A stretch of DNA of 64,000 nt. Origin: JAQIBY01 sp051747965. GTDB lineage: Bacteria > Bacteroidota > Bacteroidia > Bacteroidales > ML635J-15. Shown piece after piece: positions 36,118 through 45,728 of this stretch; the first letter of the stretch is position 1; each line of letters opens with the position of its first letter. The DNA is taken from the NCBI GenBank assembly GCA_051747965.1, contig JBNJGS010000008.1, positions 3,745 to 67,744 on the forward strand. Direction: 5' to 3'. The position numbers and the translations under genes were made by a program. Under the pieces are notes generated by a model. That model ran no database searches. It worked only from the letters and a program-made list of their open reading frames with translations, and was not told where the DNA came from.

Positions 36118-36311
36118 GCTCTGGCAGGTCTTCTGACTTACTCCATGTCTGGCTGCCTTCCCGACCGCCGGGGCGGTTAGTGGCGAGGGTTGCCGGACAC
36201 CTTTGGAGCTTACAGCAGCGGGTACTGTTGCCGATTTTCACGGCATTCCCGTTTTCATCCGTAACCGTTTGTTCCATGCCGGAAAAACCGACAAACGGTT
36301 GTGGAACCAAA
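36118..36311 (-). ncRNA. Cobalamin (adenosylcobalamin-type) riboswitch
   Basis: On the minus strand the B12 box AGTCAGAAGACCTGCC (36138-36123) is nearly identical to the consensus. The aptamer core begins with GGGAATGCCGTGAAAATC (36250-36233), followed by a CTGCTGTAA segment, GCCACTAA, and a GGGAAGGC-type arm. The order and spacing match the Cobalamin riboswitch family. An extra 10-bp 5' hairpin (36263-36272 with 36291-36300) precedes the core. It lies 126-130 bp upstream of the DUF4465 gene start and just after a -7 promoter element. With vitamin B12 bound, expression of the downstream four-gene transport unit should fall. The expression platform (35993-36117) shows no clear terminator, so control of translation start is more likely. 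Confidence 0.95.
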
Positions 36312-36318
36312 GTCATGA

Positions 36319-36326
36319 CAAATGTA
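36319..36326 (-). promoter_or_regulatory. -7 promoter element of the riboswitch transcript
   Basis: On the minus strand TACATTTG is an exact TAnnTTTG element. Transcription would begin about 7 nt downstream, near 36312, just at the 5' edge of the riboswitch. I found no TTG at the -33 position, so the match is partial. Confidence 0.5.
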
Positions 36327-36525
36327 GGCTAATTTCCTGACAGGAAAAAAAAATTAATTAACCGAAAACAGAAATATTTTTGGAATATCTTTATAATCAG
36401 ATTGTAAGATTGTTTATATCTCAGGGGCTAAAGCAGGTGATAAGGTGAATTTTATAAAGTAAGGGGACGCTCCGGCGAACATCAGCATCATAAAATCACA
36501 GGACTGATAACCTGATTGCGCAAGC

Positions 36526-39500
36526 CTACCTGATTACCAGAACGGTACCGGTGTTGGTTTGTTTACCGCCTGCTGTTTCATAGTACCATTCCGAACCGTC
36601 AGAAAAAGTGGCTTCGATTTTCCAGACATATACTCCTTTTTCAACAATTTGTCCCTGAAATTTTCCGTTCCATGATTCTTGCGGGCTGCCGTCATGCGGG
36701 TCAAGCTGATCACTTTCGAAAATCAATTTACCATGTCTGTTGTAAATCAACAGACGGTAAGAAGTGAGGGATTTGCCTTTGGGCTTAAAGATGCCCTGTT
36801 CTCCCTGTGAGCTTTCCGGAATGATGGCGTTGGGTACATACAAACCGTTAAAGTAGTCTATCTGTACTGCTTTGCTGAGGCTGTCAGAGCATCCCCTGGC
36901 ATCTGTAACAAAAAGGCTGGCCCGGTATGCTTCGCCAAGATAGTTTTGATTGCTGCTGTACCTGTGCATTGGCGATGCTTCCTCTGTAGTAAAACCATCA
37001 CCGAAATCCCAGCTTACGCTAAGCGGCGATGTACCACCGCCACTGTGGTTGATAAACTGTACTTCACCGTATTTTTCAGGATCTTCTTTCCGATTGGCAG
37101 TTTCATAAACAAAATCTGCTGTGGGTGTAGGATGTACTTTTATAATAGAATCTTTTATCAGGGTATCCCGGCAACCATTTTCTGTCTCAATTGCCAGACT
37201 TACAGAATATGTTCCTGCATGATATGTATGTGAAGGATTCTGACTGTCTGAAAACCTGTTATCACCAAAGTCCCAGTGTGTGGTTTCCAGGGCATCGTCC
37301 TGCGGGTTTTTGATTTCAGGAAGGAATTCTGTTGTCAGGGGATCGCATCCGCTGGCATTGTCAATTGAAAAATCAGGATTTGGAGCGGGGTTGATTTTTA
37401 TGTCATGCTTTACTGTATCACTGCAATTGTACGCATTGATGCTCACCAGCTCAACCGTGTGGGTTCCGGATGTCTCAAATGTGTAAGAGGGATTGGTATT
37501 GCCGGAAAAACTCTCTTTTGAGAAGTAGTTGGAGTTAGTAGACCAGTGGAAGACAGTACCACCCCTTGTTTGGTTATTAAAATGCACCTCTTTTGGCAGT
37601 TCACATTCATGGGGTTCCTGTACAGACCAGGTGAATTCTGCATGAGGAATGGGGTTTACTCTGATTGTGCTGATGGCGGTATCTATACACCTTGTTTCAC
37701 CAAAATCGCCTCTGGCAACCAATTGAATATCATATTCTCCACTTTGTGAAAAATTCCATGAAGGATTCGTTTCCAAAGATTCTCCATCCCTGCCAAAAGT
37801 CCAGTGGTATTGTCCGGCCAGTGAGGATTCATTCTGAAATTCTACAGGTTGACCCTGGCAGATCTCTGGTACATCTGTAAACTCTGCGTAAAAATCAGGT
37901 ACCTCAATGTTCAGTTCAAATGATTTGTCGCAGGTATTGTTGTTATCAGCCTGAAGAATGACCACCGGACTGTATTCTCCGGGAGCAGTGTATGTATATT
38001 CAATGCTGTCTCCATGAATGATGTCACCATTGCCCATATCCCAGATGATGTTTGTTACATCATTTGTATTGCCGGCATATGCCTGAAACTCATTCTCGGG
38101 ACAGGCCAATTCCGGCATGTTGATATCTGCGGAGGGGCCACCAACGTGGATGTATTCTTCTCTAATGAGTGTGTCGCTGCAGCCATTGCTGGTGGCTGCA
38201 ATTAAAGAAACATCATATATGCCGGGACTATGATATGTGTGATCGGGATTCTCATTGGATGCGCCATGACTTTCGTTTCCAAAATCCCAGTCAAAGGATG
38301 CAAGCTCCTGAGTGCTGTTTACATCGAAATGTACAGAGAATGGATAACAGGAAGATTCTGTTTCATCAGCTATAAAGTCAATCTCAGGATAGTTTTGTAC
38401 ATTGATGTAATTGTTCCTGGTTTGCTGATTTACACATCCTCCATTGGTAATAACCTTGAGATTTACATGATAATTACCGGCTTCATTGAAAACCATTTCC
38501 GGACTCATCTCCTCGCTTGTATCCCCATTGCCGAAGCTCCAGTAGTATGAGGCAGAACTGTCCTGATTTTCCGGAATAAACCGGGTGCTTTCTCCTGTAC
38601 ATAGTTTTGTGTTAGCACTGCTGAAATCTGCAGAAGGATTGTTGGTAACCACAGGTTGCTGTGCAGAAATGCTTGTGGAGCATCCCAATACATCTGTAAT
38701 GGCAAGTCCCGGTGTGAAACTGCCGCCTTCAGTGTAGGTGTGCTCCGTGATTAATTCCTGGCTTTGCATCCCGTCATCAAAGTTCCATATAGTATTGTCA
38801 ATTGTAGTGTCAGAAGATACCTGCGCAGCAAATGATACATTCAGTGGTGCGCAACCTGTAATATTATCAATGTTTGTTTTGGCCACAGGTTGATAAATTT
38901 TGATGATTTGTGATGCTGTGTCACGGCAGCCGTTGCGGTCTGTAACCACAAGGCTCATACTATGCTCACCTCTTTCGGAAAAAGTGTGTTCGATGGCATC
39001 GCTGCTTACCGAATCAACTGCTCCCTTGTCAATAATCCAGTGATATTTTCCCCATTTTTCACCGTATTCTGCAGGTATGGCAAACTGACTTTCTTCCCCG
39101 TCTGCATTAATCGTTAGTCCGGGACATCCATAAGTGGTGTCTGTGCTGATTTTTGCCTCCAGCTTGCGTGGCTTGATCGTTTTCCGTGCAGTATAATCGC
39201 ATTCATTGTCCACATTGTGAGCGACCAGCTCCACAGTATAGTTGCCTGCCTCGCTGTAAGTGTAACTTACTTCTTCCTGATTGTGAAAACCAATGGTTCC
39301 GTCTCCCATTTTCCAGTACCAGCCGTCTGCGTCTGTAACATCTGCAGAAAAATGCCAGCGCAGGGGAGTATCACAATCAAAACTTCTGCTAAAATCTGCT
39401 ACCGGGCCTTTTGCATAGGTGATATCGTTCATTCCTGCGGGCTCGCTCATACAGCCATTGTATCCAACCATCAGGGCTACATCCATATAACCGGTGTCCG

Positions 39501-41268
39501 TAAAATGATACTGAGGATTTGGTGTAACGGAAGAACCACCGTCGGAAAAACTCCATATCCATTGATCAATGAGGCTCTCATCACTTGATTCATCAAATAG
39601 TGAAATGTAATCTGAAGCACAAATGGTATCAGGGATGTTGTACGAAAAATCTGCGGTTTGTGGTGTACCTGCTTCTACAAGGATTTCAAAGGAACTTGAG
39701 CAGCCTCCGGCAGTTTTAACCGTCATGCGGGTAAGGTATTCACCGGGCTCTGTCCATGTATGGGAGGGGTTGAACTCTTCGCTTGTGTTACCATCACCAA
39801 AATTCCAGTGAACAGCCACTATGCTGTCTGTCGGGTTGTCGTAAACCGACTCGTTGTTGAACTCAATGCTTAAGGGAACACATCCCCTGACATCATTGGC
39901 ATATGCCGGTAGATTATTTGGTGTTACCCAGGCGCGGGGCATGTTTATTTCCACTGATTGTTGGATGGCAGTATCTGTGCAACCAAGTGCACCGCTTACA
40001 ATCAATGTGTCAGTAAGTGTTCTCTGAAAATCAGAACCGGGATTCATATCAGAATCAGTGTATAGCATAATCAGGTCTTCCTGACTGCTGGTGATTCCTT
40101 TGTCTGTACGCCACTGAAAAGATACAGCATTTTCTGATTCTGACTGGTATTCAACAAATGCAGGAAGCCCGCACAATACAGATTCACTGGTGGTGAATCC
40201 TGCTTCTACCTGTTCAATCTCAATGGTATGGCTGATGCTCTGCTGACAACCGTCATCATTCCATACCTGCAGATTGACTTCATAGCTTCCTGCAGTTGAA
40301 TACTCATGTTGTGGATTAACCTCATTCGAGGTGGCGCCGTCTCCAAAATCCCATTCAGCATGACTGAAAGCCTCTGAATGGTTGGAAAATTGAATCTCTG
40401 TCTGGTTGCAGAAAACGGTGTCAGCCGGTGAAAAATCTGCAAGGACAGGAGAGATTTGTATTATATTTGTATGATTAACAGTGCTTTCGCAATTATTGGC
40501 GTTGATAACCGTCGCGCTGACATCATAGTTTCCGAAATCCTCGTAAGTATGCGTGGGTGTTGTCTCTGTTGAGCTGTTACCATCACCAAAATCCCAGAGT
40601 ATTTCAGAGCCTTCCGGCAGATTGTCATCAGGGCTGAAGGTAACTTCTGCAGGCAGATTGCAGAAGCTTGTTTTTGAAGCGGAAAAGTCAAAATCTTCTG
40701 CAGGGAATACCTCAATGTGGTTTTCAGCATAAGTGGATGATGTACACCCGTGTTCATTTATGATGGTGAGCAAGACATCGTAATAGCCTGGATCGTCAAA
40801 GTTCATGCTGATGTTCTTGCCTTCATATATGGTGCCGGTACCAAAATCCCAGCGATATGTGTCTCCATCAGAAAGGTCTGAGCCACTTGCGGAAAATTCT
40901 GTGGAAAGAGGAGCACAGCCTTCAGTATTCCCGTTGGTTGTGATATTTGCCTGTGAGCTGCTGTATGCACTGACTGCATTTTTTATTAAGATGGTATCGG
41001 CATGTTCGTTGTTATAGGCAATAAGGCGGACATCATAATTTCCTGCCTGTGAATATACAGCGCCGGGGTTTTCTAAAACTGAAGTATTGCCATTGCCGAA
41101 ATCCCATTCGTAATTCAGATTATCACCTTCAGACTGGTTGACAAAGCTAACCTGCAGGGGTGTGCAACCTTGGTTTACAGACATATCAAAATCAGCTGTA
41201 ATGCTTTGCCCCGAAACAATTCCGGGAAAAGTCAGCATGATAAGCGTTATGATAATCTGTATTCTCAT
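36526..41268 (-). CDS. Giant PKD-repeat surface adhesin with type B T9SS sorting domain
   Basis: About 1580 residues from the ATG at 41268 (MRIQIIITLIMLTFPGIVSG signal peptide); a start at 41283 adds five residues. The body is a string of about 17 PKD-like modules of ~80-90 residues. Many have the WDFGDG core (WDFGNGNTS, WNFGDGNTS, WSFGNGDTS); several are degenerate (WRTDKG, WIIDKG, WSTNSN). Most start with a Cys in GC or GCTPL and probably carry one disulfide. The last ~95 residues are a type B sorting domain of the gliding-motility-associated kind: NGLYVPNAIIPES, YRLLIYNRHGKLIFES, WNGKFQG and GVYVWKIEA. It should form a long, stiff, surface-anchored or released stalk or adhesin. Such proteins usually need a PorP/SprF partner; one lies at 29777-30844. 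Confidence 0.9.
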   Translation of the reverse strand: MRIQIIITLIMLTFPGIVSGQSITADFDMSVNQGCTPLQVSFVNQSEGDNLNYEWDFGNGNTSVLENPGAVYSQAGNYDVRLIAYNNEHADTILIKNAVSAYSSSQANITTNGNTEGCAPLSTEFSASGSDLSDGDTYRWDFGTGTIYEGKNISMNFDDPGYYDVLLTIINEHGCTSSTYAENHIEVFPAEDFDFSASKTSFCNLPAEVTFSPDDNLPEGSEILWDFGDGNSSTETTPTHTYEDFGNYDVSATVINANNCESTVNHTNIIQISPVLADFSPADTVFCNQTEIQFSNHSEAFSHAEWDFGDGATSNEVNPQHEYSTAGSYEVNLQVWNDDGCQQSISHTIEIEQVEAGFTTSESVLCGLPAFVEYQSESENAVSFQWRTDKGITSSQEDLIMLYTDSDMNPGSDFQRTLTDTLIVSGALGCTDTAIQQSVEINMPRAWVTPNNLPAYANDVRGCVPLSIEFNNESVYDNPTDSIVAVHWNFGDGNTSEEFNPSHTWTEPGEYLTRMTVKTAGGCSSSFEILVEAGTPQTADFSYNIPDTICASDYISLFDESSDESLIDQWIWSFSDGGSSVTPNPQYHFTDTGYMDVALMVGYNGCMSEPAGMNDITYAKGPVADFSRSFDCDTPLRWHFSADVTDADGWYWKMGDGTIGFHNQEEVSYTYSEAGNYTVELVAHNVDNECDYTARKTIKPRKLEAKISTDTTYGCPGLTINADGEESQFAIPAEYGEKWGKYHWIIDKGAVDSVSSDAIEHTFSERGEHSMSLVVTDRNGCRDTASQIIKIYQPVAKTNIDNITGCAPLNVSFAAQVSSDTTIDNTIWNFDDGMQSQELITEHTYTEGGSFTPGLAITDVLGCSTSISAQQPVVTNNPSADFSSANTKLCTGESTRFIPENQDSSASYYWSFGNGDTSEEMSPEMVFNEAGNYHVNLKVITNGGCVNQQTRNNYINVQNYPEIDFIADETESSCYPFSVHFDVNSTQELASFDWDFGNESHGASNENPDHTYHSPGIYDVSLIAATSNGCSDTLIREEYIHVGGPSADINMPELACPENEFQAYAGNTNDVTNIIWDMGNGDIIHGDSIEYTYTAPGEYSPVVILQADNNNTCDKSFELNIEVPDFYAEFTDVPEICQGQPVEFQNESSLAGQYHWTFGRDGESLETNPSWNFSQSGEYDIQLVARGDFGETRCIDTAISTIRVNPIPHAEFTWSVQEPHECELPKEVHFNNQTRGGTVFHWSTNSNYFSKESFSGNTNPSYTFETSGTHTVELVSINAYNCSDTVKHDIKINPAPNPDFSIDNASGCDPLTTEFLPEIKNPQDDALETTHWDFGDNRFSDSQNPSHTYHAGTYSVSLAIETENGCRDTLIKDSIIKVHPTPTADFVYETANRKEDPEKYGEVQFINHSGGGTSPLSVSWDFGDGFTTEEASPMHRYSSNQNYLGEAYRASLFVTDARGCSDSLSKAVQIDYFNGLYVPNAIIPESSQGEQGIFKPKGKSLTSYRLLIYNRHGKLIFESDQLDPHDGSPQESWNGKFQGQIVEKGVYVWKIEATFSDGSEWYYETAGGKQTNTGTVLVIR

Positions 41269-41508
41269 AGTTTGTTTTTCCACTTTTTCTATTGTATGAT
41301 CAATATACGCCTAAAAAACGTCTGGCGACAGGTGATAAAGCAGTATTTCCGACTCGGTTAAAATGCTTAGTGTAATCCTGTCAAAAGATACAGAACAGGA
41401 TACGTGTTTTTGTCTGAGCCGGCAGCATGGCTTGAATGCTCTTTCGGATTTGTGATTATTCTGCTGTGTGTGATTTTTCTTTATCTTTATGGAAAAGAGT
41501 TTGCGCAT

Positions 41509-42930
41509 ATGAAAATTGTTCTGGTAGAAGATAATCAAGCCCTCAACAGGCTTATTACATACAAATTAAATCAGGCAGGCTATGATGCCACAGGATATAC
41601 AATGGCGGCAGAAATGATAGAAAATTATCCTGAAATTCAGCCTGATTTATTGCTTATTGATTATAGCCTTCCGGATATGACGGGGGAGGAGCTTGTTGAG
41701 GTGCTCCGGGAAATGAACTATGATGCCCCATTTATTATTATCACAGGCCACAGTGACATACAGCTTGCCATATCACTTATGAAAATGGGCGCTCTGGACT
41801 ATGTGGTTAAAAATGAGGGTTTCCAGGATATCTTACCTGCTCTGGTTGAAAAGGCTTATGACCAAATTAAGATGATGCGTAAAGTTGAGGAGGCCAGAGA
41901 GCAGATTAAGAAAAACGAGGTATTGTATCGAAATACTGTAGATAAGATTCCTGATCCCATATTTTATTATAGCGGCGAAGAGGTTCTCTTCATCAACGAA
42001 GCTTTTCGCCAAAAACTTAAATACAGCTTTGAGGAAATGAATGGTCCTGCTTTCAGGGAAATCGTACCTGACAAATATTTTAATAAAGTGGAAGCCTGGT
42101 TTGATGAACACAAGCCGGGACAAACATTTCCTGTGTTTGAAATTGAGCTGCAGTCAAAAGACAAGAAAAATCTGTATTTCCTGGTCAAAGCCATCAAAAC
42201 ACGATTTAAGAACAAGACGGCCATCATGGTTGTCTTGTCAGATATTACTGAAAAAAAGGCTTTTGAAGCCCGGCTTATGAAAAGCATTCTTGACACAGAA
42301 GAAAAAGAGAGAATGCGATTTGCCCGTGATCTGCATGATGAGCTGGGCCCGATACTTTCCGGAATTAAAATGTACACCGGCCTTTTGGGAAAAAGCGGCG
42401 AACAGGAAAATCAGGATGAGGTTGTTGGAAAAATTACTGAGCTGGTAGATGATGCTGTGCAAGCTTCCCGCAACTTGTCCAGCAATATGATACCGGGAAT
42501 CCTGATAGATTTTGGTTTGAACCATGCAATCAGATCATTTGTTGATCAGATTTCCGGTGATAGCGGCCTGGATATAAATTTTGATTCCACCCTGAAATCC
42601 AGGCTTGAACAAAACATTGAAATATCTCTTTTTCGCATCGTTAAGGAGTTGATTAACAATTCCCTGAAGCATGCGGATGCTTCTTCCATTGATATTCAGA
42701 TATTTGAAACAAAAGGCCGAAAAGTCAGTCTGTTTTATGAAGATGACGGCTGCGGTTTTGATCTGGAAATGCTAAAGAAAGATCTTTCTGTTTCAGGGAT
42801 CGGTCTGAGAAATATTGTTAATCGTCTGGATATGATCAATGCCCGGTACAAGTTTGAGACAGAGCCGGGGCAGGGATTTGCTTTTACGACCACCGTGTTT
42901 TTAGACAATCAACTGGGAACAGAAATCTAA
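41509..42930 (+). CDS. Receiver-PAS-histidine kinase (NarX/DesK-type catalytic core)
   Basis: The protein has 473 residues from the ATG at 41509, which begins the receiver domain precisely (MKIVLVEDNQAL). An upstream GTG at 41404 would add 35 residues with one hydrophobic stretch but is unlikely. Order: receiver (1-120; Asp51 in LLLIDYSLPD, later VVKNEG where Lys is normal), a short coiled coil, a PAS domain (~145-255), HisKA_3 with His276 in FARDLHDELGPILSGIKMY, and HATPase_c (ELINNSLKHADAS, DDGCGF, SGIGLRNIVNRL). It is cytoplasmic. The receiver in front suggests that phosphorylation by another kinase tunes its activity. No partner response regulator with a DNA-binding domain is adjacent. 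The stop codon overlaps that of the convergent thioesterase gene by 3 bp. Confidence 0.88.
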   Translation: MKIVLVEDNQALNRLITYKLNQAGYDATGYTMAAEMIENYPEIQPDLLLIDYSLPDMTGEELVEVLREMNYDAPFIIITGHSDIQLAISLMKMGALDYVVKNEGFQDILPALVEKAYDQIKMMRKVEEAREQIKKNEVLYRNTVDKIPDPIFYYSGEEVLFINEAFRQKLKYSFEEMNGPAFREIVPDKYFNKVEAWFDEHKPGQTFPVFEIELQSKDKKNLYFLVKAIKTRFKNKTAIMVVLSDITEKKAFEARLMKSILDTEEKERMRFARDLHDELGPILSGIKMYTGLLGKSGEQENQDEVVGKITELVDDAVQASRNLSSNMIPGILIDFGLNHAIRSFVDQISGDSGLDINFDSTLKSRLEQNIEISLFRIVKELINNSLKHADASSIDIQIFETKGRKVSLFYEDDGCGFDLEMLKKDLSVSGIGLRNIVNRLDMINARYKFETEPGQGFAFTTTVFLDNQLGTEI

Positions 42931-43400
42931 TCCAGAAATGATTCCTTATCCGGAAAATCAAATTTTTCCTTTGCTTGTTCCCTGCTAAAAGTATAGTATG
43001 CAATTTCCGCCTGAGCACAGATTTTCCCTGATTCATTCCGGATGTTCACATCTATAAAGACAATATTGCGCTTTATCTCCCGGAGTGTGCCGCGTATTTC
43101 AATTTTTCCCTCGTCTGTTCTCACCGGGCGCTTGTACCTGACATTCAGATCAGTGGTGACGCCGGTGGTTCCAAGCTGTGAAAATATTATCCACTCGCCC
43201 AGTTCATCCATCATGGTGGCAATAATCCCCCCGTGCATGATGCCTTTCCAACCGTCGTAAAACCATTCAGGTTCAAAAAAGGATACAACATCATCACCAT
43301 CAAGCCAGAATTCCATTTTTAAGCCACGTGGATTCTCCGGCGAACATCCGAAACAATGATAAGAGCCTTTTGATGCCAGTGCGTTTTTTAACTTTTTCAT
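42927..43400 (-). CDS. PaaI-type hotdog-fold thioesterase
   Basis: 157 residues from the ATG at 43400 (MKKLKNALASKGSYHCFGC); a longer frame starts at 43436. The single hotdog domain has the YHCFGCSPENPRGLKMEFW opening and the YDGWKGIMHGGIIATMMDE active-site segment, in which HGG and the Asp/Glu after the helix match acyl-CoA thioesterases. LNVRYKRPVRTDEGKIEIRG and IDVNIRNESGKICAQAEIAY complete the fold. It should hydrolyse acyl-CoA or similar thioesters in the cytoplasm; the substrate is unknown. It is convergent with the kinase gene, their stop codons overlapping, so there is no room for a terminator between them. Confidence 0.85.
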   Translation of the reverse strand: MKKLKNALASKGSYHCFGCSPENPRGLKMEFWLDGDDVVSFFEPEWFYDGWKGIMHGGIIATMMDELGEWIIFSQLGTTGVTTDLNVRYKRPVRTDEGKIEIRGTLREIKRNIVFIDVNIRNESGKICAQAEIAYYTFSREQAKEKFDFPDKESFLD

Positions 43401-43567
43401 AGATACAATATTGTTGATAATTATTTTCTGAAACAAGTCTCAGAAGATACAAATTTTACAATTTTATTATCTTTAAAAAAATAAAGTTTCATTCTCAGTC
43501 TGCTTGCAGATGGAATGTATACCTGTTGATTATCAGATTGTAACCTTGTTTTAGTAAAACAGTACTT

Positions 43568-45556
43568 ATGGCGGATGTGAAAAAAAGAATTGATGCGTTG
43601 AGAAAAAATCTCAATTATCATAACAAAAAGTATTATGTGGATGCAGCTCCGGAGATTTCTGATTTTGAATATGACCAGTTGATGAATGAACTGATAAAGC
43701 TGGAAAATGAGCATCCGGAATATGAGGACCCCAATTCTCCGACCAAAAGGGTGGGCAGGGATTTTAATCAGGAATTTGTACAGGTAAAGCACCGCACCCC
43801 AATGTTATCCCTGGATAATACCTACTCACGGGGGGAATTGACAGCTTTTGATACTCGTGTAAAAAAAGGCCTTGACCGGGAACCCGAATATGTATGTGAA
43901 CTAAAATATGATGGTGTCTCTATCAGCCTGACTTATGAAAATTCCGTCTTACAACGTGCGGTGACCCGCGGTGATGGTTATCAGGGGGATGATGTGACTG
44001 ACAATATACGCACCATCAGATCAGTTCCCCTGAGAGTTCAAGGCGAAAACATTCCTGAATTGTTCGAAATCCGGGGGGAAGTGTTTATGCCTAAAGCTGT
44101 GTTTGAAGAACTGAATGCCAAAAAGGCAGAGGAAGGAAAACAGCCTTTTGCCAATCCCAGAAATGCTGCTGCCGGAAGCCTGAAAATGCAGAAATCATCC
44201 GAAGTAGCAAAGCGCAAACTGGAGTGTTTCCTGTATTATCTTGTGCCAGGAGATGTACCCGCCAAAACTCATTATGACTCCTTGCTGCTTGCAAAAAAAT
44301 GGGGATTCAGGGTGCCGGATTTCATGACCCGTACCAGGTCTCTGCAAGATGTCTTTGAATTTATTGATAACTGGGATGTAAAACGTCACAATCTGGCTTT
44401 TGAAATTGATGGGATTGTCATAAAAGTGAATGATTACGATATGCAGGAAGAGCTTGGCATGACTGCCAAATCACCACGATGGGCCATCGCATACAAATTC
44501 AAAGCTGAACAGGCAACAACCAAACTGGAATCGGTAGAATATCAGGTAGGCAGGACAGGAGCTGTAACACCGGTTGCCAACCTGAAGCCTGTGCAACTGG
44601 CCGGGACCCTTGTTAAAAGAGCGTCTCTGCACAATGCCGACCAGATGAAATTGCTGGATATCCATGAAGGTGATATGGTATATGTTGAGAAAGGTGGAGA
44701 AATTATTCCCAAAATTGTTGGCCTTGCTAAACATGCCGAGAACAGTAAACCGCTCGAGTTTATCAGTAAATGCCCGGAATGTGGAACAACACTTGTAAGA
44801 AAAGAAGGAGAGGCTAAACATTATTGTCCAAACGGAAATGCCTGTCCTCCGCAAATCAGGGGCAAAATTGAACATTTTATCAGCCGTAAGGCCATGAATA
44901 TTGACAGTCTTGGCAGTGAGACCATAGACCTTTTTCTGCGCAGGAATCTGATAAAGAATATGGCAGATTTGTTTATCCTGAAAAAAGAAGATATCCTTCA
45001 ACTGGACAGATTCCGGGAAAAATCTGCACAGAATATCATACAGGGCATACAGGAGGCAAAAAATGTACCCTATCCAAGGGTGATTTATGCCCTGGGAATC
45101 AGATATGTTGGTGAAGCTACAGCCAAGGTGCTTGCCAGATCATTCCCTGATGTGTATAAACTTGCTGCTGCTTCCGAAGAGGATTTACAAGCCATAGATG
45201 ATATCGGTGAAACCACAGCCAAATCTGTTGTCGAATACTTTAACCTGCCTGCCAATCAGGAAATCGTAGAGCGACTCCGGTCTTATGGTCTGCAACTCGA
45301 AGCAGGGGAGGAGAACCTGCCTGTATCCAATAAACTGGAAGGAGAGCGAATTGTAATATCCGGAGTATTTACAAATCATTCAAGGGAAGAACTGAAGAAG
45401 ATGGTGGAAGATCATGGCGGCAAAATCGTTCAATCCGTTTCCGCCAAAACAACATACCTGCTTGCCGGTGAAAATATGGGCCCTGCAAAACTCAATAAAG
45501 CAGAATCCCTGGGTGTGAAAATCATCAGCGAGGATGAATTCCTTAAAATGATTTGA
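43568..45556 (+). CDS. ligA: NAD-dependent DNA ligase
   Basis: The 662-residue replicative DNA ligase seals nicks in replication and repair using NAD. All parts are present in order: the NAD-binding Ia domain (HNKKYYVDAAPEISDFEYD), nucleotidyltransferase with the adenylated Lys113 in CELKYDGVSISL, OB domain (YQVGRTGAVTPVANLKPVQL), zinc finger (CPECGTTL ... HYCPNGNACP), HhH repeats (~490-575) and a C-terminal BRCT domain (~585-662; ISGVFTNHSREELKKMVEDH). The length is normal. The gene is divergent from the thioesterase gene and followed 172 bp later by nth, so a loose DNA-repair group is present. Confidence 0.98.
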   Translation: MADVKKRIDALRKNLNYHNKKYYVDAAPEISDFEYDQLMNELIKLENEHPEYEDPNSPTKRVGRDFNQEFVQVKHRTPMLSLDNTYSRGELTAFDTRVKKGLDREPEYVCELKYDGVSISLTYENSVLQRAVTRGDGYQGDDVTDNIRTIRSVPLRVQGENIPELFEIRGEVFMPKAVFEELNAKKAEEGKQPFANPRNAAAGSLKMQKSSEVAKRKLECFLYYLVPGDVPAKTHYDSLLLAKKWGFRVPDFMTRTRSLQDVFEFIDNWDVKRHNLAFEIDGIVIKVNDYDMQEELGMTAKSPRWAIAYKFKAEQATTKLESVEYQVGRTGAVTPVANLKPVQLAGTLVKRASLHNADQMKLLDIHEGDMVYVEKGGEIIPKIVGLAKHAENSKPLEFISKCPECGTTLVRKEGEAKHYCPNGNACPPQIRGKIEHFISRKAMNIDSLGSETIDLFLRRNLIKNMADLFILKKEDILQLDRFREKSAQNIIQGIQEAKNVPYPRVIYALGIRYVGEATAKVLARSFPDVYKLAAASEEDLQAIDDIGETTAKSVVEYFNLPANQEIVERLRSYGLQLEAGEENLPVSNKLEGERIVISGVFTNHSREELKKMVEDHGGKIVQSVSAKTTYLLAGENMGPAKLNKAESLGVKIISEDEFLKMI

Positions 45557-45622
45557 ATGAAACACTTATGTGCTGTTTTGCCTGATAGAACAGAATGATA
45601 TATAAAGAAGAGATTTATTTGT

Positions 45623-45630
45623 TATATTTG
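45623..45630 (+). promoter_or_regulatory. -7 promoter element upstream of nth
   Basis: TATATTTG is an exact TAnnTTTG match about 100 bp before the nth start. No TTG lies at the ideal -33 position, so this is a partial match only. Confidence 0.35.
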
Positions 45631-45728
45631 CAGGCCTTATTGTCAGCAAATCCGGTCTGAAATGCCCGATTGCTCAACAATTTGAGTGCGATTTGGTTTC
45701 TTGATGAAACACTGGTTTAATTGTAAAT

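Noticed and set aside
36092..36316. Minus-strand frame of 74 codons
   Set aside because: It lies entirely within the cobalamin riboswitch and its promoter side; the sequence is explained by the RNA structure.
41404..41508. N-terminal extension with a hydrophobic stretch for the REC-PAS kinase
   Set aside because: The ATG at 41509 begins the receiver domain exactly, with a plausible GGAAAAGAG upstream; the extension would need a GTG start and would place a membrane helix before a receiver.
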